A DNA stretch of 64,000 nucleotides, from NCBI GenBank assembly GCA_000733355.1, contig JNVV01000042.1, positions 237,192 through 301,191 on the forward strand, written 5' to 3'. Positions 10,870-22,345 of this stretch are shown here, piece by piece (position 1 is the first letter of the stretch; the number at the start of each line of letters is the position of its first letter). Both the position numbers and the translations under genes were made by a program. This stretch comes from Falciphora oryzae. Lineage: Eukaryota; Ascomycota; Sordariomycetes; Magnaporthales; Magnaporthaceae. Below the pieces are notes generated by a model. It was not told the origin of the DNA. It did no database searches and was given only the letters and a program-made list of their open reading frames with translations.

Positions 10870-11724
10870 TAAGTCAGTGCACCCCCTGTCGGGCACCCCC
10901 CCAAACGGGCACCCATTTCCTCAAACAAACGGGTAAAAACTCACTGTTTTAACAACGCAATTAAAAATCGAATAAAAATCGTAAAAATATAAAGTAAGCG
11001 GGGATATAAAAATTAAAAGGGGACATATATTATAACGTGGTTCACAAGCGAGTGACGCACACAAGCAAATGACGCGTTTTCCATCGCAACTCGCGTCTCC
11101 CACTTCCAACCTCAATTGCTCAACAACCACAAATGGCATCGACATCCAACGAAGCTAAAATTGCTCTTACCATACGGGCAATGCAATCTAACGCGCAATT
11201 AAACGTGCGTTCGGCCGCTAAAGTTTACGACGTCCCTAAAGCCACGCTACGTCGCCAACGCGCTAGCCAACCTGCTCAACGCGATTGCGTACCCAAATCC
11301 CGGAAATTAACGGAATCCGAAAAGGAGGCGCTTATTAAATACATATTCGAACTGGATTTTCGCGCATTTCCTCCCCGGCCTTTTAGTGTTAAAGATATGG
11401 CCAACCGATTGCTCGCCGAACGCGACGCGCGCGCCGTCGGCAAAAACTAGGTCGCGAACTTCGTTAAACGCCGCGTAAAACTCGGCACACGCTGGATTCG
11501 AAAATACGACTACCAAAGGGCCAAATGCGAAAATCCCAAGCTCGTTTTTACGTAATTCGACCTTATGCGGAACACTATCGACAAATATAGCATCCAAAAT
11601 AACGACATTTACAACTTCGACGAAACCGGCTTCTTTATAGGCATAATCGCCGCCGTTATAGTTATTATAACATCGGAAAGCCGTAGTAAAACAAAGCTAG
11701 TCCAGCCTAGCAATCGGGAATGGG

Positions 11725-12009
11725 TGTCACACGGAAGAACCTGTGGACTCACCTAATCGGCCCCATAGAAGGTCCGGGAACCGGTATAGGTGCCCAACGG
11801 CCCCGAGGCCTAAAGGCCGAAGGCCGGAGGGGCAGTGTGAATCATGTACTTAATACTTCGCACGGATTATAGGGTGGTTTATATAAACCCTGCTATCTCC
11901 TATGTCCTCTATGAAAGATTCCTTTTTCCTCAAGCATCTCTTGAGCCCATAGAAAGATTATCTGCAATATAGAGATCCTTTTCCAAGCCGTTTTTGACCC
12001 TTTGTTACA
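11725..12009 (+). repeat. 5' LTR of Gypsy copy 2
   Basis: 285 bp from TGTCACACGG to TTTGTTACA. It contains the TATATAAA box (about 11881-11888) and the AGAAAGATTATC motif (about 11951-11962) thought to prime reverse transcription. The next bases (12010 onward, AATAATTTTTTTT) are the primer-binding site; its C-to-T change weakens the pairing seen in copy 1. Confidence 0.95.
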
Positions 12010-12099
12010 AATAATTTTTTTTCGCTCTGCCCCCTGACGGAAGCCTCACTATCTTTCCTTTTAAGCTTTGGAAAAGCCCTGTTAATCGGCACCCCCAAG

Positions 12100-14697
12100 C
12101 TCCAACTGTTGCCTTCTTTAGCGAATAAAACCCTGGGGCTACATTATAAACATTTTAACTGTTACCGGTGTTTTCGAACGGGTGAAAGCGAGAAGAATAT
12201 ACAGGAGGGTCGTTTCACCCTCTTAATCGCCTTGGAGAAACCATGGGATTCCAAAAAAGGCCGGAAATTCTCCTTTGTATTTTTGGGATTTTACTCTGCC
12301 TAGGAATATAGGGAACCGGACCCCCTCATTTCGTTTATAACGATATCTTTTTCCCTACCAAGCGATTTTGGCATGCCGGCTGTGGAATCCCCTTCTTTGC
12401 CTAGCGATTCCGGTATGCCTGCCGATACCATGCCGGCCCAATTTGAAAAAGCGGCCGGAAAAGCCCCCGAAGGCCCCTCCCGGTCTACACCGGAAGAACG
12501 TTAAAATACCCCTATGCTCGACGATCAAAGGGCATTTATCCTATATTCGGCACCCCCTTTTAGCATGGCCCTCGAACAACAAGCCCTTATATCCGTGGGA
12601 CGCTTTCAAGATCCCCCGGGCTGGATAACTGAAATCCAGCGGGAATTTATTAGTACGCACGAAGCAATTTCGGCCTTATCCCGAAATGTAAGCCAGGAAA
12701 TCTTCGCCGATCGGGAACAAATCCGCGAAATTAGGACCTATTACGACCATATCACCCACGCGTATAATACCGTCGTCTTTTTATATAAGGAAGGCCTGAT
12801 CGCTTTTGCCGAATAACAAAAGGCATTCCGGCAACGGATTATCGGAGAAAGCTAGGCATTTGCACAATAAGTTTGGGCTACGATTGCCACTTTGGCTAAA
12901 GAGCAACAAACCCGTTCGGAGGCCCTAATTCAGCTCCGGGACGTTACTCGGGCCTAACAAAACCATTTGCAAAACCTACAAGCACGACTTTCCACCTTCG
13001 AAAAGGGAGTTACTAACTGGGCCGTCGATAAGGATACCTAAATCCAAAATCTCCTAACTAAGAAGCATGTTTCGCCTGAAGCTTTTACCGAAGCCGAGCG
13101 ACGCATATTGGCCCAAACTCGCCAATTTGTTAAAAACGCCGTACGGGAAAGCCGGCGGCTTATAGCACAAAAAAAGCGGCCTAAATTAGCTACTATACTT
13201 TCGGCCCTACAACGATCGTTTTAACAACCCGGATTAAACCGAAGCTTTTTTTAGGACGTACCCGTCCCTATTAGGGAAAATAGGGCCGAAGTTAATACCG
13301 ATATATTTCCGCCTTCCGCTTTTAAACAAACAAGCTCGATAGCGCGAAAACGGATCGTCGGATCAAACGCCGGCTTGCTGGCCGCATAAATGGAAAGGAC
13401 CTTAAAGGATTCACAAACCCGAGCAAACCAAGCCCGCATAAGTATTACGCCGGGACGGACACAGGGACAACCCGCCGGTAATCCGGACTTTTCGGACTTT
13501 TCGGAATCGAATGATAGCGATAATAACCTGCCACCGAAACCTCCTAACCGAAAGCTACGGCTGTTCCGATCACCCTTTCCGCTAAGCGATAAGGCTTCGC
13601 AACCCCCTAAAGGAACTCCTTAAGGCACGGTTTTTATAGTTAACCCCGTGCAATTTAAAACCTTTAGCGCTTTCGAAAGGGATCGCACTAAATTTAAAGA
13701 TTAGTGGTTCGTAGTATAAGCTTATATAAACGCCTGCCCCTAAAGCTTTACGGGTAACCCGCACCGCATTATTTGGGTTAGGTCCCTCCTAAAAGGAGCC
13801 GCCCTCCAATGGCACGTAGCCAGGGCACGTTTACTGGAATCCATAAACGTTTAAAATTCCTGGAAAGGATACGCTTCGTTGCTGGAGGAACACTATAAGG
13901 ACCCTAACGAGGAACGAACCGATGCTAAAAAGCTCCGGTCTTTAAAATACAACGGCGATATCGTCGGCTACCTAACGGAATTGGGGCAGTACAATATCAC
14001 TACCCGATAAACCGGTACGACCTTCCGGGATTTCGTCCGATCCTCGCTACCCGAAAGTATCGCCGATTTGGTATATGCCAATAAAGGTTAAATCCCTACG
14101 GACGACGCCGAATTTTTCGAAGCTTTCCAGGAGGCAGGGATCACTTACAAGCAAAAGCTCGCGAATAAAGCCTTTATTAAAGCTTTGATGCAAGGAACTG
14201 GCTAAAAGGAAAAGGGAAAAAACGAGCCCGCTTCGAATTAGGAGCGTTCGAACGCGGGCCGTCGCCGCGGCAAGGGCTCCAAAAACAGGAACCCAAATCC
14301 ATCCTCAAACTCCCGTTCCGGAAAGAAGGCCAACGATAAAAAGGCCGCCGATAAAAAGAATAACATTTGGATTACCACCAAATTAGCACTCGAAGGAATC
14401 GAATAACGCGATATCGACGCACGAAAGTTGGCTAAAGCCGATTGCTGGCGCTGCGGAAGAGAAGGGCATTATACGTTAAAATGCTACGCCAAAAAGGACA
14501 CCAACGGCAAAGAACTCCCTCCTACACCAGCGAAAACGGCCGGTGCCAAATCCATTTTTAAACGCCCCGCAACGGACGAATAGGAGGAACAGCTACAAGC
14601 TAAAAAGGCTAAAATCGCTGGCCTCACCTCAGAAGCCCCGAACGAACCACGAATCTTTAAACTATCAGATTCGGAATCGGACGATAACTGTTAACAA
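12100..14697 (+). pseudogene. gag: Gypsy copy 2 gag, decayed
   Basis: Between the 5' LTR and pol. An open stretch at about 12514-12816 shows helical capsid-like sequence (EIQREFISTHEAISALS). The zinc knuckle CWRCGREGHYTLKC lies at about 14445-14500 and is followed by a Lys/Ala-rich linker. Multiple TAA/TAG stops split the frame. The sequence matches copy 1 gag over its length, so both are decayed copies of one family. Confidence 0.83.
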
Positions 14698-14769
14698 CTA
14701 TCGACTATCGCCGCCAACCAGTCCCGAAAGCCCTTAACGGATAAGGAACTCGCAAAACCGATCCTCCGC

Positions 14770-17700
14770 ATGTACATACGGGCGAGGGGATCGAAGGAGA
14801 TACCTGTTCGGGTCCTTTTAAACGGAAGCAGCGATACGAAGGTTATGTTAAACAAAATAGCGAAGCAACTCCCGGGTCACTTGGTTAATAAAGCTATCCC
14901 TCGCGTAATGACCTCCTTTTTAGGAAAAATCGAACTAAAAGCCGGAAAGCAACTAGTTGTCGACGTTACCCTCCGGCACAAAACGCACTATTTTACGGAA
15001 ACGTTCGAAGTTAGTCCTACGGATTTAAAGTGCGATATTATCCTGCCCTTCGCATGGCAAAGGCAACACCCACCGCTGGGGTTACTAGATCGCGACCTTT
15101 GAGATATCCGGATGGATTTGGACAAATGCTGGAAGTGCAACAAGCCCCGGGCCCGAAAGCCACAAGATTTACGGCCGCTTAAAGGCTTACGCTTTCGGGA
15201 GAATATAAAAACAGTTGAGCCCGCGATTATTGCCGCTATTAAATACGGGCACGGTATTCCTTCCCTTAAGGAAGTAAATAAAGCAGATTCGGACGGCTTC
15301 GAATCGGTGCCACAAAAGTTTAGGGAATTTTTCCCTATTATAACGGAAGCGGCTGCCACCCGTTTTCCCGATTATTAGCCCTGGGATTACGAAATTTACT
15401 TTAAAGAAGGAGCTTAATTAACCCATAGCCTTTTGTATTTAATAAGCTAAAAGGAATTGGATGTCCTAAAGCCGTAGCTGGAAAAGCAAGTACGAATTGG
15501 TCGGGCCAGGCTATGCAAAACTGCCAACAGTTCGCCCTTTATGTTCGTAGAAAAGAAAAACCCCCTCGATTTTTTAAAGGTAGTAGTCGATTATAAGGAC
15601 GTAAACGCTAAAACAATTCCGATTCGGTGCCCTATCCCGTTTATTACGGAGCTCCAAAATCGATTTCGGAATGCCAAATGGAAAACGAAAATCGATTTTA
15701 AAACCGGGTTTAACTTAATTCGGATAAAGAAAGGGCACGAATAGTTTACGGCCTTCCGTTGCAAATACGGCGTTTTCGAATTTACGGTTATGCTTATAGG
15801 CCTTATTAACGCCCCCGCCACTTTCCAAAGCATAATAAACCATATCTTTATGGACCTTATCGATGCCGGGCTCCTCGTGTATTTGGATAACCTCCTAATA
15901 TACGCAAAAACTAAAAAATAACACGATAGTTTGGTAAAGGAGGTGTTTCGCCGCTTTACTAAATATAACCTAGCTGTGGCCCCTCGCAAATGCGTTTAGG
16001 GGGTACACGAAGTCGAGTTCTTTGGTTATATAATAGGACCTAAAGGCATCGCAATATCTAAGGACAAAGTTGATACTATCATTTAATAAAAGGCCCCTAA
16101 CTGCTTTAAGGATTCCTAATCGTTCGTCGGTTTTGCTAACTTTTACAGGAGGTTTATTAAAGGGTTTTTAGAAATCGTTAGGCCTATAACGACGGCCAAC
16201 GCCCTGCTAAAAAACTAATGGCGATGGACCCCCGAAATGGAATAGGCCTTCGAAGCCCTTAAAGTCGCTTTCGTTTCGCTTCCAATACTCCGGCATTTCG
16301 ATCCGTTTTTCCCGGCGCAAGTTAAAGTAGACGCTTCGGACTTTGCTTTTGGAAGGGTGTTATCCCAAAGGGACCCCGAAACCAATAAACTGCACCCCGT
16401 TGCCTTCCATTTACGAAAAATGTCGCCCGCCGAAATTAACTATAAAATTTACGATAAGGAACTTTTAGCGGTCGTTAACTGCTTCGTTAGGTGGAGGCAT
16501 TACTTCGAAAGGGCAAAGCACCGAATAAAGGTTTATACGGATTACCGGAACCTCGAATATTTCCTAACGGCTAAAGTCCTTAATTAAAAGCAAGCTAAAT
16601 AGGCATAACAGCTGGCTGGTTATTGGTTTATAATCAATTACCGGTTAGGAAAGCAAAATGAAAAGGCCGATATGCTATCGAAATTACCCCAGCACAAACC
16701 TAAAAAAAAGGGGAGTAAGGATTAGCCGATTACGACGATCTTGCAAAAAAAACATTTCCTAATAAAAATTTCGGCCCTAAAAGGATAAGGAAATAACCCT
16801 ATGGAAGAAGCTTTGCCGCAAGGAGCACCTTTTTTCCTTTTGTCCTTAAGCCGGCTTTGCAGTATTTTAGTCCTAAAGTGGGCTACGGAATTTACTAACA
16901 AAGTTAAGCAAGCTGGTATATCGGATCCCAAATACTAAAGTCGCTTCCAAAAGCCCGAAAAGGGTAAAAAAGTAAAGGATAGCTTCCTTTATTATAAAGA
17001 AAGATTGTGGGTGCTAACGGAGGCCCTGCAAAAGGAAGTCCTTGAGTTCGAACATAATATAAAAGTCGCTGGATATATAGGTATGGATAAAACCCTCGAA
17101 TTAATTATTCGGCACTTTTGGTGGCCTAATATCGAAGCAAAAGTCCGGGAATACGTAAGGGGATGCCTGGAGTGCTAATGCAATAAGGCCTTAAGGCATG
17201 CCCCTTTTGGACCCCTACAACCCATAAAGCTGCATTACCAGCCCTAAAAGACGGTGGCTATAGATTTTATTACGGACCTCCCTTTAAGCGATAGGTGCGA
17301 TTCAATTTAGGTAATGGTAAACCCCTTTACCAAAATGGCGCATTTCGTCCCCTTTAAAATCGAGGGTAAAAAGTCAGATAACCTTATCCGCATTTTCGCT
17401 AAAAAATACTAGCGATTGCACGGTATGCCTCTAGATATTATCTTTAATAAAGATTCCAAATTTACGAGTCATTTGTGGAAAGATTTTTTCCGTTTGGTAG
17501 GCATTAAGCTAAAAATAAGCATTGCCTTCCATCCCCAAACGGATAGATAAACCGAAAAGCTTAACCAAAGCCTGGAAGCCTACTTTAAGTCTTTCGTAAA
17601 TTACGAAATGACTAATTGGGTCGAGCTATTACCTACGGCGGAATTTGCTTATAATAATATATTTTTGGTAAGTACCTCCATTACTCCCTTTTTCGCTAAT

Positions 17701-18330
17701 TACGGGTACCACCTAGCTTCCAATAATCCCCCTTTCCTAAAACGAATACGCAATTTAATAAGCCAACTCTACCGGCATTGGATAACCTAGGTATACGAAA
17801 AAGCCAAACAATACCTTAAAAAAGCCCGGGAACGAATAAAGCATTGGGCCGACAAAAGGAAAAGCCCCTCGCCGGTTTTTACCGAAAGACAGTTCGTTAT
17901 ATTAAACGCCCGGCATATAAAAACCCGTCGCCCCGCCAAAAAACTCGATGCCAAAATGCTCGGGCCCTTCCAGATCCTTAAGGTTATTTCTCCCACGGCG
18001 GTACGACTAGCCTTACTTAAAACCTGGAAAATTTATAACGCTTTCCACGTGTCCCTTATCGAACCCTACCGCTTTAGCATTTAAGCACGACCTAACCCTA
18101 ACCAGGTACTGCGGGAGGCCCCCTCGGTTATAGGAGATTTCGTTGTAAAAAAGGTTATGGATTCTATGGATACAGGCGGGAAGGTTCGTTACTTTATCCG
18201 ATGGGAAGATTACCTACGCAAAAAGGATTGGACGTGGGAACCCTGGGAGCATTTCGATACCGACGGGTTTAAGTAACACGTTGTTGCCTTTCATCGGCTT
18301 AACCCCGATAAGCTTAGGGACCCCCGCGTG
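14770..18330 (+). pseudogene. pol: Gypsy copy 2 pol with chromodomain, decayed
   Basis: Protease at about 14770-15050 has LLNGSSDT, with the catalytic Asp now Asn. RT (about 15100-16140) carries VYLDNLLIY at about 15877-15903, one Asp of the YLDD-type box lost. RNase H (about 16300-16590) keeps VDASDFAFG and TDYRNLEYF (the usual TDH is changed). Integrase (about 17095-17790) keeps IDFITDLP, NKDSKFTS and TEKLNQ, matching the D, D and E blocks, after a zinc-binding CLEC. A chromodomain follows (about 18140-18270: FVVKKVMDSM, YFIRWEDY, WTWEPWE), which defines chromoviruses and usually directs integration to heterochromatin. Stops stand where Trp or Gln is expected. It is not functional. Confidence 0.9.
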
Positions 18331-18393
18331 CTACAAGATATAGGCATAGCCGCATCCTTTAAACGGGCTTTAAAAGGTCTCGAAACGCGCCCT

Positions 18394-18409
18394 AGGAAAA
18401 GGAGGATAG
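18394..18409 (+). other. Polypurine tract of Gypsy copy 2
   Basis: AGGAAAAGGAGGATAG lies directly before the 3' LTR, the expected position of the plus-strand primer for LTR retrotransposons. Confidence 0.75.
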
Positions 18410-18694
18410 TGTTACACGGAAGAACCTGTAGACTCACCTAATCGGCCCCACAAAAGGTCCGGGAACCGGTATAGGTGCCCAACGGCCCCGAGGCCTAAAG
18501 GCCGAAGGCCGGAAGGGCAGTGTGAATCATGTACTTAATACTTCGCACGGATTATAGGGTGGTTTATATAAACCCTGCTATTTCCTATGTCCTCCATGAA
18601 AGATTCCTTCTTCCTTAAGCATCTTTTAAGCCCATAGAAAGATTATCTGCAATATAGAGATCCTTCTCCAAGCCGTCTTTGACCCCTTGTTACA
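18410..18694 (+). repeat. 3' LTR of Gypsy copy 2
   Basis: 285 bp from TGTTACACGG to CTTGTTACA, followed by the target duplication ATGGG. It differs from the 5' LTR only by C/T and G/A changes as far as I can count. Confidence 0.95.
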
Positions 18695-19882
18695 ATGGGC
18701 TACAATTATCCAAAGGGTCAACTGTTGCGGTTAAGCGATCCCCCCTTTCATCATCGTTAAAAGGCAGTACCACCTAGCCAATTGGTACTCGGAAACCGAC
18801 CTTTTACGCGATTAAGTTATCGCAATAAATTCCAACGGGTAAATTACAAACGAACTCGGCCTGGAATGGATTCGGCATTTCGATAAACACACTGCAGCTT
18901 ATTCCACGGGGTCACATCGTTTGTTAATACTAAACGGCCACGAAAGCTACCATTTGACGGATTTCGAGCTTTATTGCCAAAAACACAACATTATTACGCT
19001 TTGCATGCCTCCGCATTCGTCTCACTTCCTTCAACCGCTTAACGTTAGGTGCTTTAGCCCAATAAAAAAGGCGTACGGTCGACAAATCGAAAACCTAATA
19101 AAGTCGCACGTTAACCACGTAACTAAAATCGAATTCCTTTCGGCGTTCAAAGCGGCATTTTTTGCTTTTATAACCAAAAAAAAATATCCAAAAAGGCTTC
19201 CGAAGGGCTGGCTTTGCTCCCTTCAATCCAAATTCGGTTTTGGAAAAGCTGGATGTAAAGCTACGGACTCCAACTCCCCCAAGGACGCCCCTAAACGACC
19301 CCGAACCTTGGACTTCCAAAACGCCCCGGACAGCCAAAAAAGCAACTTCGCAATCCAAACACATCAAAACTCGGATCTCCAATCACTAAAGCAGCTCTCC
19401 AACTCCTATTTATACAGCTATAAACCAAATTGCAAAAGGGGCGAAAGCGATAATGCATAAGGTAGCCCTTTTTCGAGCCGAAATATCTACGTTTCGAAAA
19501 GCGAACGAAGCATTAAACAAACGCCGGAGGGCCAAAAAAACACGTGTCCGACTTGGAGGGTCACTTACCATCAAAAAGGTACGAAATATTTTGGACCAGC
19601 AAGAGTTGGATAGATAACTACAGCAAAAAATGCGCGACTATGGGGTCCAAAAAAGGAGGGCGACGACAACTCGTCGGCGATATAGCACTTGCGGCAAAAC
19701 CGGACACAATACGCGCACCTGTCAGAAAGGAATAGAAATGTCCGATATATATAGTTTTAAATAGTTTGAATGGATTCCTGGCGTTGTTAGGTTGGCATGC
19801 GCGTCGATTAACCGGAGGTCGGGTGTGGGTGCGTCACTCGCTTGTGAACCACGTTAATGATTTATAATACATTTTATATTTA

Positions 19883-20740
19883 ACGTGGTCCATCAGCGAG
19901 TCGCGCATATCAGCGAGTCGCGCACTTCAAAATCCCATACTAAACGCCGTTTCGACATCCTTACTAAATTGCTCAATTTGTATCCGAATTCGATAAAATT
20001 TTAAAATTAAAGTTTTAACTATATAGCCGATTTTATGTAATTATCTTCAAATTTATAACCCTAACCCGGGTGAGATATAAAGAAATATGCTATAACGTGG
20101 TTCACAAGCGAGTGCCACACACAAGCGAGTGCCACACTTGAAAATCCCATATTAAACGCGATTTTCGATACCCTTGCTAACTCGGGCAATATAAGCCCAA
20201 AGTTGACCAAATTTAAACAGGTTATATTTAACTAAATAAAAAATTTAATTTAATTTTCTTAGATTTTTCTTATTACTCTTTTAGGTTAATTTGCATATTT
20301 TACACAGTGTATTATACAGTGCTGCGAACTAACCCTAAAATGGTAATAATAAAAATCCAAGAAAATTAAATTAAATTTTTTATTTAGTTAAATATAGCCT
20401 GTTTAAATTTGGTTAACTTTAGGCTTATATCGCCCGAGTTAGCAAGGGTATCGAAAATCGCGTTTAATATGGGATTTTCAAGTGTGGCACTCGCTTGTGT
20501 GTGGCACTCGCTTGTGAACCACGTTATCTACTCTTGTATTTTTTATATCTTACCCGGGTTAGGGTTATAAAATTTAAGATAATTACAATAATTCGGTTAT
20601 ATAATTGCAAATGTACATATAAAACTTTATCGAATTCCGATACAAATTGGGCAATTTAGCAAGGATGTCGAAACGGCGTTTAGTATGGGATTTTAAAGTG
20701 CACGACTCGCTGATATGCGCGACTCGCTGATGGACCACGT
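19883..20740. mobile_element. Foldback MITE with Fot1-like ends, interrupted by a second MITE
   Basis: The termini read ACGTGGTCCATCAGCGAGTC and its complement ending at 20740, with TA duplications at 19881-19882 and 20741-20742. The arms are about 200 bp and extend to a TAACCCGGGTGAGATAT-like block. There is no coding sequence. The MITE at 20095-20524 sits in its centre. Without it the element is about 425 bp, matching the MITE at 22346-22780. Confidence 0.87.
20095..20524. mobile_element. 430-bp foldback MITE nested in another MITE
   Basis: Ends ACGTGGTTCACAAGCGAGTG / complement, TA duplications at 20093-20094 and 20525-20526. The arms (about 165 bp each) are nearly perfect inverted repeats around a short unique centre. 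Each end holds two copies of the CACAAGCGAGTG motif, exactly the organisation of the Fot1-like transposon at 11035-19854, which suggests mobilisation by that transposase family. Confidence 0.9.
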
Positions 20741-21060
20741 TAACGGTTGGTAAATAAATTCCAAATAATTTAAAAATGTGTAAAATGTTAAGGATTACTA
20801 ACAAATTATATGGGAATTATAACATTTAAAAATTACTAACGTGGTCCACCAGTGAGCGCCACACACCAGCGAACGCCACACTCAAAATCCCATACTAAAT
20901 GCTATTTTTTAAATGCTTATAAATCCACCAATTTTAATCCAAATTCAATGCAACTTTGTAATTATCGTTTTAACCATATAACCGATTTTATAAAATTATC
21001 TTCGATTTTACAACCCTAACCCGGGTGAGATATTAAGAAATGCGCTAATTTAACCCCTGT

Positions 21061-21688
21061 ATTTTTAATATCTCACCCGGGTTAGGGTTGTAAAATCGAA
21101 GATAATTACATAAAATCAGGTATATAATTAAAACGTTATATACAAAATTGCATCGAATTTGGATCAAAATTGGTCGAGTTAGCAAGGATGTCGAAAACTG
21201 CGTTTAGTATGAGATTTTGAAGTGCGCGACTCGCTTGTGTGCGCGGCTCGCTTGTGAACCACGTTACCTCATTTTTTAATATCTCACCCGGGTTAGGGTT
21301 GTAAAATCGAAGATAATTACATAAAATCAGGTATATAATTAAAACGTTATATACAAAATTGCATCGAATTTGGATCAAAATTGGTCGAGTTAGCAAGGAT
21401 GTCGAAAACTGCGTTTAGTATGAGATTTTGAAGTGCGCGACTCGCTTGTGTGCGCGGCTCGCTTGTGAACCACGTTACCTCATTTTTTAATATCTCACCC
21501 GGGTTAGGGTTGTAAAATCGAAGATAATTACATAAAATCAGGTATATAATTAAAACGTTATATACAAAATTGCATCGAATTTGGATCAAAATTGGTCGAG
21601 TTAGCAAGGATGTCGAAAACTGCGTTTAGTATGAGATTTTGAAGTGCGCGACTCGCTTGTGTGCGCGGCTCGCTTGTGAACCACGTTA
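21061..21688 (-). repeat. Tandem array, three 211-bp units
   Basis: The interval between identical landmarks (TA after CCACGT at 21265, 21476 and 21687) is 211 bp each time, and the second and third units look identical to the first over nearly all their length. Each unit is a half-MITE: an inner CACCCGGGTTAGGGTTG block leading to a terminal inverted-repeat end. The near identity suggests recent duplication compared with the decayed elements around it. Confidence 0.9.
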
Positions 21689-21879
21689 CCTCATTTTTTA
21701 ATATCTCACCCAGGTTAGGGTTGTAAAATTGAAGATAATTTCATAAAATCGGTTATATGGTTAAAACGATAATTACAAAGTTGCATTGAATTTGGATTAA
21801 AATTGGTGGATTTATAAGCATTTAAAAAATAGCATTTAGTATAGGATTTTGAGTGTGGCGTTCACTGGTGTGTGGCGCT

Positions 21880-22020
21880 TGTAACGATCGGCATAAGTCA
21901 TTCCCAATGCACTACACACCCACAAAAGGGCACGATTCAGGACTGTCTGCACAGTCACTGAAGCTGACTTATGAAGGTGCTAGGACGGTGCGTGCGGGGT
22001 TGTACGCCACGCTCGTCACA
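21880..22020. mobile_element. 141-bp TG...CA insertion, solo mini-LTR (TRIM/SMART-like)
   Basis: It begins TGTAACGATCGG, ends CTCGTCACA, and is flanked by GCGCT on both sides (21875-21879 and 22021-22025). The termini are short inverted repeats of LTR type (TGTAAC against TGTGAC). It interrupts the right arm of the surrounding MITE exactly. Removing it with one GCGCT restores the arm. Its small size and lack of coding capacity suit a solo LTR of a very small LTR retrotransposon. The family is not recognised. Confidence 0.78.
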
Positions 22021-22345
22021 GCGCTTACTGGTGGACCACGTTAATAACTTTTTAATAATATAAGTTATAAATATGCGGTTTTTTGCATTATATATATAAA
22101 ATCGCAAATTTTAACGCATAATATTTACATATAATATATATTACGTAATTACCTCGATTTGTGACATTTACACAGTGTATTGCACAGTACGTTGGAAAAT
22201 TGTTTTTTAAAAATTATAAAAAAAATTATATAAAGTTGATTTTTTAATTATAGTACGTATTCTAGCGTTAATAATCTGTATAAATTTATTGCAGTAAAAT
22301 TTATATAATAATTATAAAATTATTCTCGTTTTTTATTTACATATA

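Larger units (their letters stand above)
11725..18694 (+). mobile_element. Ty3/Gypsy chromovirus copy 2, complete but decayed
   Basis: This 6970-bp element has 285-bp LTRs at both ends and the 5-bp target duplication ATGGG (11720-11724 and 18695-18699). The order is LTR, primer-binding site, gag with zinc knuckle, protease, RT, RNase H, integrase, chromodomain, polypurine tract, LTR. It sits inside the Fot1-like transposase gene between the first and second catalytic blocks. Gag and pol are broken by many TAA/TAG stops. The two LTRs, identical at insertion, now differ at about 14 of 285 sites, all transitions. Confidence 0.97.
11133..19740 (+). pseudogene. Fot1-like transposase, split by Gypsy copy 2 and decayed
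   Basis: Two segments, 11133-11724 and 18700-19740. The first opens MASTSNEAKIALTIRAM with a psq-type helix-turn-helix (VRSAAKVYDVPKATLRRQ) and reaches the first catalytic aspartate block YNFDETGF (about 11615). Joining across the Gypsy with one ATGGG keeps the frame. The second segment then gives ITNELGLEWIRHFDKHT, LLILNGHES (18920s) and LCMPPHSSHFLQPLNVRCFS, the DDE_1 core. The second catalytic Asp is Asn (LILN instead of LILD). The C-terminus has a zinc-knuckle-like CGKTGHNTRTC (about 19690) typical of fungal pogo transposases. Several Trp codons are now TAA stops. It is inactive. Confidence 0.9.
11035..19854 (+). mobile_element. Fot1/pogo-like DNA transposon with Gypsy insertion
   Basis: Inverted termini ACGTGGTTCACAAGCGAGTG (11035) and its complement ending CCACGT (19854) are flanked by TA dinucleotides (11033-11034, 19855-19856). 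Each end contains two tandem copies of a CACAAGCGAGTG-like motif, probably transposase-binding sites. Without the 6970-bp Gypsy copy and one ATGGG duplication the element is about 1.85 kb, a usual size for Fot1/Pot2-type transposons. The MITEs at 19883-22780 share its ends. Confidence 0.9.
20839..22041. mobile_element. Compound MITE with tandemly repeated right arm
   Basis: Outer ends ACGTGGTCCACCAGTGAGCG (20839) and complement (22041), TA duplications at 20837-20838 and 22042-22043. The left arm is about 220 bp. Instead of one right arm it has three nearly identical 211-bp units that each finish in a complete alternative end (GCTTGTGAACCACGT then TA), and after them the arm that matches the left end. 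The 141-bp insertion at 21880-22020 interrupts the last arm. No coding sequence. Confidence 0.82.
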
